Positions 10,338 to 20,400 of a DNA stretch of 64,000 nucleotides are shown here, one piece after another (position 1 is the stretch's first letter; each line of letters begins with the position of its first letter). A model generated the notes under the pieces. The model had not been told where the DNA came from, made no database searches, and saw nothing but the letters and a program-made list of their open reading frames with translations. A program made the position numbers and the translations under genes. Source of the DNA: Streptomyces specialis. GTDB taxonomy: Bacteria > Actinomycetota > Actinomycetes > Streptomycetales > Streptomycetaceae. The stretch is from contig NZ_LN929897.1 of NCBI RefSeq assembly GCF_001493375.1, positions 394,754-458,753 on the forward strand. The letters are read 5' to 3'.

Positions 10338-10742
10338 TCACGTCCTGTCGATGTGCACGCTGGTGGCCTTCACCCGGGCCACGGCCTCCATGCCGACCGC
10401 CAGCCCCAGCTCCTCCACGGCCTCCCGGGTCAGCAGCGACACCAGGCGGTGCGGCCCCGCCTGGATCTCCACCTGGGCCGCGACATCGCCCAGCCGGACG
10501 GCGGTGATGATGCCGGGGAACGCGTTCCGGGCGCTGGTGTACGGCTCGCCCGCCTCGGCCGGGCCGTTCGCCGCCTCGGCGGCCAGGGCCACGGCGAACG
10601 CGGCGAGGTCCTGGCCGTCGACCAGCCGCTTGCCCGCCTCGTCCCGCCGCGTCGGCAGCCGGCCCGCGTCGGCCCAGCGGCGGACCGTGTCCGCGCTGAC
10701 GCCGAGCAGCCGGGCCGCCCGCCCCATGCCGTAAGACCGCAT
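10338..10742 (-). CDS. MerR-type HTH plus Mop/TOBE molybdate-binding protein
   Basis: 134 residues from ATG 10742. The N-terminus MRSYGMGRAARLLGVSAD is an excisionase/MerR-like helix-turn-helix (residues 5-50). Residues 65-132 form a TOBE/Mop domain (NAFPGIITAVRLGDVAAQVE, then LTREAVEELGLAVGMEAVARVKATSV) that binds molybdate. It is probably the molybdate-responsive regulator of the adjacent modAB or a molybdate store. A TTG at 10763 would add seven residues, but the promoter at 10750-10779 supports a leaderless mRNA starting at 10742. Confidence 0.82.
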   Translation of the reverse strand: MRSYGMGRAARLLGVSADTVRRWADAGRLPTRRDEAGKRLVDGQDLAAFAVALAAEAANGPAEAGEPYTSARNAFPGIITAVRLGDVAAQVEIQAGPHRLVSLLTREAVEELGLAVGMEAVARVKATSVHIDRT

Positions 10743-10749
10743 GTGCGGG

Positions 10750-10779
10750 ACACTATGCGCCAAGAGTCCGCAGACGCAA
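10750..10779 (-). promoter_or_regulatory. Promoter of the mop-modA-modB operon, leaderless
   Basis: On the minus strand, TTGCGT (10779-10774) and TAGTGT (10755-10750) are separated by 18 bases. The ATG at 10742 starts seven bases after the -10 box, so transcription would begin at or next to the start codon. Confidence 0.6.
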
Positions 10780-10829
10780 GGCGATCCGGCCGTACGGAGT
10801 CGCAGACGCGGACACGCGGCGGCGGGGGG

Positions 10830-13526
10830 TCAGATCTGGTTTCTCCGCGTGAGATGGGAGAAGGCCAGCCAGCCGGGCAGCACCGGCAGCCAGAAGGTCA
10901 TCAGCCGGAACAGCAGCACCGCGCCCAGCGCGGCGGGGGTGGGCACGCCGAAGGCGGTCAGACCGGCCGAGAGCGTGAACTCGATCGCGCCGATGCCGCC
11001 GGGCGTCGGCGCCGCCGAGCCCAGCGCGTTGCCCGCGAGGAAGACGACGGCGATGGTCGCGTAGTTCACCTCCTCGCCGAACGCCCGCAGCGAGGCGTCC
11101 AGGCACATCACGAACGCCAGGGTCATCAGCAGCATCCCGCCGATGCCGCTGAGCAGCTTCCTCGGCTGCTGGATCACGTCCAGCATGCGCGGCACGACAC
11201 CCGCGAACAGGGCCCGCACCCGCTCGGAGATGGCCTTCCTCAGACTGGGCACGGCGGTGACGATCAGCACCCCGACCGCGGCCGTCAGCAGGCCGGCGAT
11301 GACCGTGCGGGACGGGGAGAGCGTGGGGGTGTGCTCGGTGCCGGTGAGGTAGCCGAACGACAGCAGCAGCACGATGTGACTGCCGAGGCCGAAGAGCTGG
11401 GACGCGCCGACGCTGGCGACCGCGTGGCCGGGGCGCAGGCCCTGGCGCTGGAGATAGCGCGCGTTGAGCGCCACGCCACCGATCGCGGCCGGCGCCACCA
11501 GCTTGACGAACGAGCCGGCGACCTGGGCCACCACCGTCCGCGGATAGCTCACCTTCTCGGGCACGAAGCCCAGCAGGCTCAGCGCCGCCGCGAAGTACGT
11601 CAGGGCCGAGAAGCCCGCCGCCACCAGGACCCAGCCCCAGTTCGCGTCGGCCCACACCTGCTCGAAGTCCACGGTGATGAGCTGCGACGTCAGGGCGTAC
11701 ATGGCGAACGCGGCGGCGACCAGGCTGATCAGCGTGCGCGGCCTGATCCGTTCGATGCGCGCGGGCTCTATCGCCGCCTGCGGCCGGATCAGCAGCACCT
11801 GGCTGCGGATGAGCGAGAGCAGGTCCGGCTCCCTGGCGTTCTCCAGGGCGGCCTCCATCACCTGCTTCTCCGCCTGCTTGGCGGCCTTGACCGTCCTGCG
11901 GTCCGCGTCCTCCGGCAGGCTGCCGCGCGCCTCGCGGTATGCCCGGGTCGCGTCCAGCACCGCCTGCCGCTCGCGCTGGGCCCGCTCACGGGCGAGCTGG
12001 CGCAGCGCGGCACGGGAGTCGCGGCTGAGCGCGATCGGCTGCAACAGCGGCAGGCTGTCGGCCACCGCGTCCGGGCCCAGCACGGACACGGCCGCGGCCA
12101 CCGCCCGCTCGGCGCCGACCCGCAGGCCGAACGTCGTCAGGAGCTGCGCCACGTCCATCCGCAGCGACAGGTCACCGGCCGCGATCTCGCCGCCGCGCAG
12201 ATCGGTGAGGTAGACCGTGCCGTCGCGGTCCACCAGCAGCGAGCCGCCGCCCAGCCTGCGGTGCGCGATCCGGCGCGACTGGAGGGCGGCGACCTGGCCC
12301 CAGGCCGTCTCCATCAGCTCGTCGGTGATCTCGTCGTCCGGCAGCGAGTCCAGGCGCCGGCCGCCGGTGTGCTCGTAGACGAGCATGACCGCGTCCGGGC
12401 CCAGCTCGGAGGTGGCGATCAGCTTGGGCGCGTTCGCCCCGGCGGCGATGGCCGCGTACGCCAGCAGCGCCTCCTGCTCCAGCGCCTGGCGGAGCGAGGG
12501 CAGGCTGCGGCGCTGCGCGACGCCGCGCAGCGCGAGGCGGCGCCAGGCGCGGTAGAAGAAGCCGCGGGCCTGCTGGGCGCGGTCCACCACCGTGACATCC
12601 AGCGGCGGCCCGGACTCCAGGGTGACCAGATAGCGGCGGGTCGGCTCGGCGGCGCGGTCGTTCCCGGCCTGGCGCTCGACGTCGGCCGGCTCCTCGGCGC
12701 GCAGCGCGCTGACCGGCCGGAAGCCGACGCGCCGCAGCCCGGCCAGGAGCTGCTGGCCGGTGGGGCGCACATTGGGCGAGCCGACCGCGTAGAGCGTGCC
12801 GTAGGCGATGGTCCAGCCGATGAGGACGGTGACGATGATCGAGAACGGGGTGGTGTACCCCGCGACCAGCACCGCGAACGCGTCCAGCAGCAGGACCGAC
12901 CACATCGCCAGCCGCCAGCGCGGCCGGTGCGTCATGCCGACGGCCGTGGCGTCGGCGATGACCGGCGCCAGATAGCCGTGCACCGGGTCGGTCGGGCCGC
13001 CGCCGGGGGCGTCCCTGGTCAGCGCGTTCTGCACGGACTCGGGGGAGACACGGGCGACCCAGAGGCTGAAGGTGAGCGAGACGCCGTGGGCCAGGACCGC
13101 CGCGAGCACGCCGTCGGCGATGCGCAGCCCGTCCCGTTTCACCAGGCGCTGGATGGCGAACGCGACCGGGACGACCAGTACGGCGACGCTGGAGGCGAAA
13201 CCGGCGAAGCTGATCAGCAGCGACGGGGCCTGCTCCGCGCCCTTGTCGACGTCCTGCTCGATGCCCTCCGTGGTGCCGATCGCGAAGGTGGCCAGCGCCA
13301 GCACGACGCCGATGCCGAGCAGCCCGAGGAGGACCCGCAGCAGATCGGCGGGGCGGTGGACGCGGGCGGCGAGGATCGGCTCGTCCACGGCCAGGCGCCC
13401 GGACCGCTCGGCGAGCGTGGCCGGCTCGGTCGGCGGCTCCGGGCGCGCCGGTGACGCGGCCCCGGCCTCCGGAGGGTCCTCCGGGCGCTGTGCCCGCTCT
13501 TCTTCGCCCCGTATCACCGGCCGCAT
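10830..13526 (-). CDS. LPG synthase-type (UPF0104) transmembrane protein with kinase-like insert
   Basis: 898 residues. The ATG at 13526 is preceded by GAGGAG and is chosen over much longer in-frame extensions that run into the next gene. Residues ~60-270 hold about six membrane helices. Residues ~295-465 are soluble and resemble a degenerate kinase/aminoglycoside-phosphotransferase fold, with IAHRRLGGGSLLVDRDG and YLTDLRGGE where HxDxxxxN and DFG would be. Residues ~575-890 are the LPG_synthase_TM (flippase-like) domain with GSFVKLVAPAAIGGVALN and APTPGGIGAIE. Related domains move aminoacyl- or glycosyl-lipids across the membrane. The substrate and role of this fusion are unknown. It stands alone, divergent from the gene at 13643. 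Confidence 0.78.
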   Translation of the reverse strand: MRPVIRGEEERAQRPEDPPEAGAASPARPEPPTEPATLAERSGRLAVDEPILAARVHRPADLLRVLLGLLGIGVVLALATFAIGTTEGIEQDVDKGAEQAPSLLISFAGFASSVAVLVVPVAFAIQRLVKRDGLRIADGVLAAVLAHGVSLTFSLWVARVSPESVQNALTRDAPGGGPTDPVHGYLAPVIADATAVGMTHRPRWRLAMWSVLLLDAFAVLVAGYTTPFSIIVTVLIGWTIAYGTLYAVGSPNVRPTGQQLLAGLRRVGFRPVSALRAEEPADVERQAGNDRAAEPTRRYLVTLESGPPLDVTVVDRAQQARGFFYRAWRRLALRGVAQRRSLPSLRQALEQEALLAYAAIAAGANAPKLIATSELGPDAVMLVYEHTGGRRLDSLPDDEITDELMETAWGQVAALQSRRIAHRRLGGGSLLVDRDGTVYLTDLRGGEIAAGDLSLRMDVAQLLTTFGLRVGAERAVAAAVSVLGPDAVADSLPLLQPIALSRDSRAALRQLARERAQRERQAVLDATRAYREARGSLPEDADRRTVKAAKQAEKQVMEAALENAREPDLLSLIRSQVLLIRPQAAIEPARIERIRPRTLISLVAAAFAMYALTSQLITVDFEQVWADANWGWVLVAAGFSALTYFAAALSLLGFVPEKVSYPRTVVAQVAGSFVKLVAPAAIGGVALNARYLQRQGLRPGHAVASVGASQLFGLGSHIVLLLSFGYLTGTEHTPTLSPSRTVIAGLLTAAVGVLIVTAVPSLRKAISERVRALFAGVVPRMLDVIQQPRKLLSGIGGMLLMTLAFVMCLDASLRAFGEEVNYATIAVVFLAGNALGSAAPTPGGIGAIEFTLSAGLTAFGVPTPAALGAVLLFRLMTFWLPVLPGWLAFSHLTRRNQI

Positions 13527-13642
13527 CCCTGGGCTTCTCCTCGTGCTGGAACTGCCGACCAGCTCCCCCCGACGGTGCGACGATAGTGGCATGTGAACCG
13601 TCCGCGGAGGGCGCGTCCGTGCCGTAGGGCACGATGGGCGCC

Positions 13643-14140
13643 ATGGCAGGACCGACGCACAGCCTCCCCGAGTACGCCGATCGTGTGCTGACGATGGCCG
13701 AACAGATCCCGCCGGGACGGGTGTTGACGTACGGGGACATCGCCGGGCTGCTCGGCGAGGGCGGCCCGCGGCAGGTCGGCAGGGCTCTGGCGCTGTACGG
13801 CGGGGCGGTGCCGTGGTGGCGGGTGGTGCGGGCCGACGGGAAACTGCTGCCGGGGCACGAGCGGCGCGCGCTGGAGCACTACCGCGCCGAGGGCACCCCG
13901 CTGCGCGCGGGCGCGGGCCCCGGCGACACGCCCCGCCTCGACCTGAAACGCGCCCGCTGGAACGGCGACGCGCCCGGCGACGGCGACGGTGTCGCGTCCG
14001 CGGGTGACGGCGGCGGTGGGGCGGCGGCTCACAGGCACCAGCTTCCGGCATCGTCCGGCGCGGCGGCCGGACGGCCGTCCGTCCGGGGGACGCCGGGGAA
14101 AGGCCGCGCCACGGGAGCCGACTGGCGTAGCGTCTCCTGA
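13643..14140 (+). CDS. Alkyltransferase-like (ATL) DNA-binding protein lacking the alkyl-acceptor Cys
   Basis: 165 residues from ATG 13643 (an upstream ATG at 13634 would add three). Residues 8-95 match the C-terminal MGMT/Ogt DNA-binding domain: VLTMAEQIPPGRVLTYGDIAGLLG, then RQVGRALALYGGAVPWWRVVRADGKLLPGHE. The acceptor motif PCHRV is replaced by PWWRV, so no cysteine is available for direct reversal. This is the hallmark of ATL proteins, which flag O6-alkylguanine for nucleotide excision repair. The last ~65 residues after LDLKRARWNGD are low-complexity and probably not conserved. It lies 20 bases upstream of adnA, in keeping with a DNA repair group. Confidence 0.82.
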   Translation: MAGPTHSLPEYADRVLTMAEQIPPGRVLTYGDIAGLLGEGGPRQVGRALALYGGAVPWWRVVRADGKLLPGHERRALEHYRAEGTPLRAGAGPGDTPRLDLKRARWNGDAPGDGDGVASAGDGGGGAAAHRHQLPASSGAAAGRPSVRGTPGKGRATGADWRSVS

Positions 14141-14160
14141 GATGTCCCCGAGAACCCGCG

Positions 14161-17100
14161 ATGCACGTGAACCTCTCCGTCCCGTCCACTGACCGGCCGC
14201 CCGCCCCGGGAGCGTACCGACTGGTGCGCGCCCCGGTCGCCGACGCGCGCGCTGTGGCAATGGACGCGAGCCAGCGCGCCGTGGTTGACCACCCCGGGGG
14301 GCCGTTGCTGGTGCTCGCCGGTCCCGGCACCGGCAAGACGACCACCCTGGTGGAGGCCGTCGCCCGCCGGGTCGCGGACGGCACCGACCCGGAACGCGTC
14401 CTGGTGCTGACCTTCAGCCGCAAGGCCGCCGCCGAGCTGCGGGACCGGCTGACGGCCCGGCTCGGCGGGCTGGCGCCGCAGGCGACGACGTTCCACTCCT
14501 TCGCCTACGCCTTCCTCCGCGCCCACCAGGACCGCGAGCTGTACGCGGAGCCGCCGCGGCTGCTGTCCGGCCCCGAACAGGACCTGTACCTGCGGGAGCT
14601 GCTGGCCGGCCACCGCGAACTGGAGCGCGAGGGGCTTGGGCCGTTCCGCTGGCCCGACGAACTCCGCGCCTGCCTGACCACCCGCGGCTTCGCCGACGAA
14701 CTGCGCGCCGTCCTCGCCCGCAGCCGCGAACTGGGCCTGGACCCGGGCACCCTGGCCGGCTTCGCCCGCCGCACCGGGCGCGCGGACTGGGAGGCCGCGG
14801 CCCGGTTCCTCGCCGAGTACCTCGACGTCACCCGGGCGCAGGGCGTCCTCGACTACACCGAGCTGGTGCGCGGCGCGGCCCGGCTGGCGGCCGAGCCGGA
14901 GCCGGGCGCGGCGGTACGGGCCCGGTACGACGCGGTGTTCGTCGACGAGTACCAGGACACCGACCCGGCGCAGGTCGCGCTGCTGCGCGCGCTGGCCGGG
15001 GACGGCCGCGACCTGGTCGTCTTCGGCGACCCCGACCAGTCGATCTACGCCTTCCGCGGCGCCGACATCGGCGGCATCCTCGGCTTCCCCGACGCGTTCC
15101 CCACGGCCTCCGGCGACCCGGCGCCCGTCGCCGTGCTCACCACGGGCCGGCGCGGCGGCGCGGAGCTGCTGGCCGCGACCCGGCTGCTCACCCAGCGCAT
15201 GCCGCTGCCCCGGCTGCCCGCCGACGCCGTCCGCCGCCACCGGGCGCTCACCGCCGAGACCGATGGCGGCCGGGTCGAGGTGTTCACCTACCCCACGCCG
15301 GGCGCCGAGCTGGAGAACATCGCCGACCTGCTGCGCCGCGCCCACCTGGAGGACGGCGTTCCATGGGGCGAGATGGCGGTCCTGGTGCGCGCGGGGAGCC
15401 TGTTCATCCCGGGGGTGCGCCGGGTGCTCACCTCGGCCGGGGTCCCGCTGGAGGTGGACGGCGACGATCTGCCGCTGCGCCGGGAACCGGCCGTCGCGCC
15501 GCTGCTGACGGCGCTGCGCGTGGTGGCCGAGCCGGACGGCGGCCCGCCGGACCCGGAGACGGCGGCGAAGCTGCTCACCTCGCCGCTGGGCGGCATGGAC
15601 GCCGCCGACCTGCGCCGCCTGGGCCGCGCCCTGCGGAACGAGGAACGCGCGGCGGGCGCCGCCGTGCCGCGCCCCTCGGACGAACTGCTCGCCCTGGCGC
15701 TGGCCGAGCCGGAGCGGCTGGTCACCCACGACCCGGCGTACGCGTCCGGCGCGCAGCGGCTCGGGCTGCTGCTGCGCAAGACCCGCGAGCTGCTGTCCGG
15801 CGGCGGCAGCGCCGAGGAGGCGCTGTGGCTGCTGTGGGACGGCACCACTTGGCCGCAGCGGCTGGAGCGCGCCGCCCGGCGGGGCGGCGCGGCGGGCCGC
15901 AACGCCGACCGCGACCTGGACGCGATCTGCGCGCTGTTCGAGGTGGCGGCGCGCGCCGAGGAACGCACCGGCGGCCGGGGCGCGCTGATCTTCCTGGAGG
16001 AGCTGGGCGCGCACGACATCGCCGCCGACACGCTCGCCGCGCGCGCCGTGCGGCCCGACGCCGTACGGCTGATGACCGCCCACCGCGCCAAGGGCCTGGA
16101 GTGGTCCCTGGTCGTGGTGGCCGGGGTGCAGGAGGGCCTGTGGCCGGACCTGCGCCGCCGGGGTTCCCTGCTGGAGGCCGACCGCATCGGCCGCGACGGG
16201 CTGGCCGAGCCGATGAGCCAGGCCGCGCTGCTGACCGAGGAGCGGCGGCTGTTCTACGTCGCGGCCACCCGCGCCAGGCGGCGGCTGGTCGTCACGGCGG
16301 GGCGCGGCGCGGACGACGGCGACCAGCCGTCGCGGTTCCTGGGCGAACTCGGCGTGGAGCCGGTGCACGTCGGCAGCCGCCCGCGCCGGCCGCTCGCGGC
16401 GGCGGCGCTCATCGCCGAACTGCGCGCCACCACCGTGGGCCCCGCCGCGTCGCCCGCGCTGCGCCGGGCCGCCGCCCAGCGGCTGGCCGACCTCGCCGCG
16501 CTGCGGGACGACGACGGCTACGCGCTGGCGCCCGCCGCGCACCCCGAACGGTGGTGGGGCCTGCGCGAGCCGACCCGTTCCGACGTGCCGCTGCGCGACC
16601 CCGGGGCACCGGTCACGCTGTCCGGCAGCGCGCTCGACCAGCTCGTCAACACCTGCTCGCTCCAGTGGTTCCTCGGCCGCGAGGTGCACGCCGACGCCCC
16701 CGCCACCACGGCGCAGGGCTTCGGCAACGTGCTGCACGTCCTCGCCGACGAGGTCGCCTCCGGCACCACCCCGGCCGACCTGTCGGTGCTGATGGAACGG
16801 CTGGACACCGTCTGGGACTCGCTCGCCTTCGAGGCGCCGTGGCAGTCGCGCACGGAGCAGGCGGAGGCCCGCGCGGCCCTGGAGCGGTTCCTGCGCTGGC
16901 ATGTGCTCCAGCGGGCGAACGGCCGCGAACCGGCCGCCAGCGAGGCCCCGTTCGACGTCACCCTGGAGGCCGGCGAGCATCAGGTCCGCATCCGGGGCGT
17001 CCTGGACCGCGTCGAGCGGGACGCCGAAGGCCGGGCATACGTCGTGGACTTCAAGACCGGCCGCACGAAACCGACCCGCGCCGAGGTCGAACGGCATCCC

Positions 17101-17406
17101 CAACTCGCCGTCTACCAGCTCGCCGTCCGCCACGACGAGGCCCTCGGCGAGGTGGCGGGCGCGGAGCTGGTCCACCTCCGGCAGGGCGCCCCCCGGCGGG
17201 ACGGCGGCGACACGCTCCCGACCGTGCAGCGGCAGGAGCCGCTGACCCGCGAACCGGGCGACGACTGGGTCGGCGGCCTCCTCGCCGAGGCCGCGGGCCG
17301 GGTCCTCGACGAACGGTTCACGGCCTCCACCGGGCAGCACTGCGGCTCGTGCGCCTTCCACGGCGCGTGCAGCGCCCGCCCGGAGGGCCGCCACGCGGTG
17401 GACTGA
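14161..17406 (+). CDS. adnA: AdnA-like helicase-nuclease (UvrD/RecB-type, Fe-S)
   Basis: 1081 residues, the length of the mycobacterial AdnA family. The SF1 motor shows Walker A GPGTGKTT (about residues 53-60), VFVDEYQDTDPAQV (about 258-271), GDPDQSIYAFRGAD (about 288), MTAHRAKGLEW and EERRLFYVAATRARRR (about 695). The C-terminal RecB-family nuclease shows IRGVLDRVE, VVDFKTGRTKP (about 963) and HPQLAVYQLAV. One Cys in NTCSLQWF (about 831) and three in HCGSCAFHGAC (about 1060-1068) form the AddB-style iron-sulfur cluster. With adnB it should form a heterodimeric end-resection motor-nuclease that replaces RecBCD for double-strand break repair. Confidence 0.88.
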   Translation: MHVNLSVPSTDRPPAPGAYRLVRAPVADARAVAMDASQRAVVDHPGGPLLVLAGPGTGKTTTLVEAVARRVADGTDPERVLVLTFSRKAAAELRDRLTARLGGLAPQATTFHSFAYAFLRAHQDRELYAEPPRLLSGPEQDLYLRELLAGHRELEREGLGPFRWPDELRACLTTRGFADELRAVLARSRELGLDPGTLAGFARRTGRADWEAAARFLAEYLDVTRAQGVLDYTELVRGAARLAAEPEPGAAVRARYDAVFVDEYQDTDPAQVALLRALAGDGRDLVVFGDPDQSIYAFRGADIGGILGFPDAFPTASGDPAPVAVLTTGRRGGAELLAATRLLTQRMPLPRLPADAVRRHRALTAETDGGRVEVFTYPTPGAELENIADLLRRAHLEDGVPWGEMAVLVRAGSLFIPGVRRVLTSAGVPLEVDGDDLPLRREPAVAPLLTALRVVAEPDGGPPDPETAAKLLTSPLGGMDAADLRRLGRALRNEERAAGAAVPRPSDELLALALAEPERLVTHDPAYASGAQRLGLLLRKTRELLSGGGSAEEALWLLWDGTTWPQRLERAARRGGAAGRNADRDLDAICALFEVAARAEERTGGRGALIFLEELGAHDIAADTLAARAVRPDAVRLMTAHRAKGLEWSLVVVAGVQEGLWPDLRRRGSLLEADRIGRDGLAEPMSQAALLTEERRLFYVAATRARRRLVVTAGRGADDGDQPSRFLGELGVEPVHVGSRPRRPLAAAALIAELRATTVGPAASPALRRAAAQRLADLAALRDDDGYALAPAAHPERWWGLREPTRSDVPLRDPGAPVTLSGSALDQLVNTCSLQWFLGREVHADAPATTAQGFGNVLHVLADEVASGTTPADLSVLMERLDTVWDSLAFEAPWQSRTEQAEARAALERFLRWHVLQRANGREPAASEAPFDVTLEAGEHQVRIRGVLDRVERDAEGRAYVVDFKTGRTKPTRAEVERHPQLAVYQLAVRHDEALGEVAGAELVHLRQGAPRRDGGDTLPTVQRQEPLTREPGDDWVGGLLAEAAGRVLDERFTASTGQHCGSCAFHGACSARPEGRHAVD

Positions 17407-17462
17407 CCGACGCCGGCCGGCACTGACGGGCACTGTCGGTGCCGGGCACTAGTCTCACTCGG

Positions 17463-20400
17463 GTGCCCGCCCGACTCAGCCGCCCCGAGCAGCTCAGGGA
17501 GCTGCTCGGAATTCCCTTCACCCCCGAGCAGTTGGCCTGTATCACGGCGCCGCCCGCGCCCCAGGCGATCGTGGCCGGCGCCGGCTCGGGGAAGACCACC
17601 GTGATGGCCGCCCGCGTCGTCTGGCTCACCGGCACCGGCCAGGCCGCGCCGGATCGGGTGCTGGGCCTCACCTTCACCAACAAGGCCGCGGGCGAGCTGG
17701 CCGAGCGGGTGCGCAAGGCCCTGGCGCGCGCCGGGATCGGTGAGGCCGAGGACGGCGAGCCGCAGATCTCCACGTACCACTCGTTCGCCGGGCGGCTCCT
17801 CGCCGAGCACGGGCTGCGGCTCGGCATCGAGCCCGCCGCGCGGCTCCTCGCCGACGCCGGGCGCTTCCAGCTCGCCGCCGAGGTGCTGCGGTCCGCGCCC
17901 GCCGAATTCGAGCCGCCCGGCGGCGCGTTCACCTCGCTGGTCGCCGATCTCATCGCGCTCGACGCCGAGCTGGCCGAGCATCTGGTCACGCCGGAGCGGC
18001 TCCGCGCGTTCGACGCCGCGCTGCTGGCCGAACTCGAGGGCGCCGACCTCACCAACGCCGACCTCCGTCTCATCCCCGAAGCCGCCCGCGGCCGGGGCCA
18101 GTTGCTCGGGCTGGTCGAGGAGTACCGGGCGCGCAAGCGCGGCCGTGACCTGCTGGACTTCGGGGACCAGATGTCCCTGGCCGCCACCCTGGCCCGCGAC
18201 GTGCCCGAGGTCGGCCGGGCCCTGCGCGAGCAGTTCACCGTCGTCCTGCTCGACGAGTACCAGGACACGTCCGTCGCCCAGCGCGTCCTGCTCGCCGGGC
18301 TGTTCGGCGGCGGCACCGGGCACGCCGTGACCGCCGTGGGCGACCCCTGCCAGGCGATCTACGGCTGGCGCGGCGCCTCGGTGGCCAACCTGGACGACTT
18401 CCCCGCGCACTTCCCCCACGCCGACGGCACCCCGGCCCGCCGCGACAGCCTCGGCGAGACCCGCCGCAGCGGCGGCCGGCTCCTCGCGCTGGCCAACGAG
18501 CTGGCCGCGCCGCTGCGCGAACGGCACCCGGCCGTCGTCCCGCTGCGCCCGGCCGAGGGCGCCGAGCAGGCGGGCCGGGTGCGGTGCGCGCTGCTGCCCA
18601 CGCACGCCGAGGAGCTGGAGTGGCTGGCCGACTCCGTCGCCCACCTCGTCGCCACCGGCACCCCGGCCGGCGAGATCGCCGTGCTGTGCCGCACGGCCGG
18701 CGACTTCCCCGAGATCCAGCGCGCCCTCGCCGCCCGCGACGTGCCGGTCGAGGTCGTCGGCCTGTCCGGGCTGCTGCACCTGCCGGAGGTGGCCGACCTC
18801 GTCGCCGTCTGCCAGGTGCTCGCCGACCCCACCGCCAACGCCGCCCTCGTACGCCTGCTCGCCGGACCCCGCTGGCGGATCGGCCCGCGGGACCTGGCGC
18901 TCCTGGGCCGCCGCGCCCGGCTGCTGGTGCGCCGCGCCGACCCGGACGGCGGCGCCGAACGGCTCGCCGCCGCCGTCGAGGGCACCGACGCGGTCGAGGT
19001 CACCTCGCTCGCGGACGCGCTGGACACGTTCGTCCAGGGCCCGGGGCCCGCCGAGGGCGGCGCCGAACCCGACGACGGGCTGCCGTTCTCGGCGGCGGCC
19101 CGGGTGCGGTTCGCGCACCTGGGCGCCGAGATCCGCGAGTTGCGCCGCTCGCTGGGCGACCCGCTGATGGACGTGCTGCACCGGGTGCTGGCCGCCACCG
19201 GGCTGGAGGTGGAGCTGTCCGCGTCGCCGCGGGCGCTGGCGGCCCGGCGGCGCGAGACCCTCGGCGCGTTCCTCGACCTGGCCGCCGGCTTCGCGGCGGG
19301 CCGGGCCGGCACGGCGGTGGACGGCGAGGCGACGCTGCCCGCGTTCCTCGCCTTCCTGCGCGCCGCCGCGCAGTACGACCGGGGGCTCGACAGCTCGCTG
19401 CCCGGCGGCGAGAACACGGTGAAGGTCCTCACCGCCCACAAGGCCAAGGGGCTGGAATGGGACGTGGTGGTCGTGCCGGGCCTGACCGCCGGCCAGTTCC
19501 CCGCCAAGGGGTCCCGCGACTCCTGGCTCCGGCACGCCCGGGCGCTGCCCCAGCCGCTGCGCGGCGACGCCGGCACCCTGCCCGGCATCGAGGCGTGGAC
19601 GGCGGCGGCGTACAAGGAGCACACGGCGGCCGTCACCGCGCATCTGGCGCTGGAGGAGCTGCGGCTGGGCTATGTGACGTTCACCCGGCCGCGCTCGCTG
19701 CTGCTGGGGTCGGGCCACTGGTGGGGGCCGAGCCAGAAGCGGCGGCGCGGCCCGTCCCCGTTCCTGGAGGCGCTGCGGGCGCACTGCGAGGCCGACCCGG
19801 CGCACGGCGAGGTCGAGCACTGGGCGGACGCGCCGGACGAGGACGCGGAGAACCCGGCGCTCGCCGGACCGGCGCGCGAGCACGCGTGGCCGCTGCCGCT
19901 GGACGAGGCGGCGCTGGCCCGCCGCCGCGAGGCCGCGGACGCGGTGCTGGCCCGGCTGCGGGGCGTGCCGTCGCCGCGTCCCGACGACGATGTCGCGGAT
20001 GTCACACTCACCCCCGAGGAGCAGCGCACTGTGGCGTCCTGGGACCGCGACCTGACCGCGCTCGCCGGGGAGCTGCGGCAGGCCAGGGCGGCGGTGCGGG
20101 ACGTGGAGCTGCCGCTGTCGCTGTCCGCGTCGCAGGTGCAGCGGCTGGCCGCCGACCCCGAGGGCTTCGCCCGCGAGCTGGCCCGGCCGATGCCGCGCCC
20201 GCCGCAGCCCGCCGCGCGGCGCGGGACCCGTTTCCACGCCTGGGTCGAGTCCCGGTTCGAGACGCTGGCGCTGCCCATGCTGGGCCTGGACGAGCTGCCG
20301 GGCGGCGACCCGGAGGAGGACGCCGAGATCCGCGACGAGCGGGAACTGGCCGCGCTGAAGGAGGCGTTCAGCCGCACCCCGTACGCGTCGCGGACGCCGT

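Noticed and set aside
9045..13454. 1469-residue open frame on the plus strand
   Set aside because: Gln/Arg/Gly-rich shadow frame opposite modB, modA, the Mop regulator and the LPG-synthase-like gene; no motif or ribosome site.
14029..17433. 1134-residue open frame on the minus strand
   Set aside because: Antisense shadow of adnA caused by high GC at third positions; no family signature.
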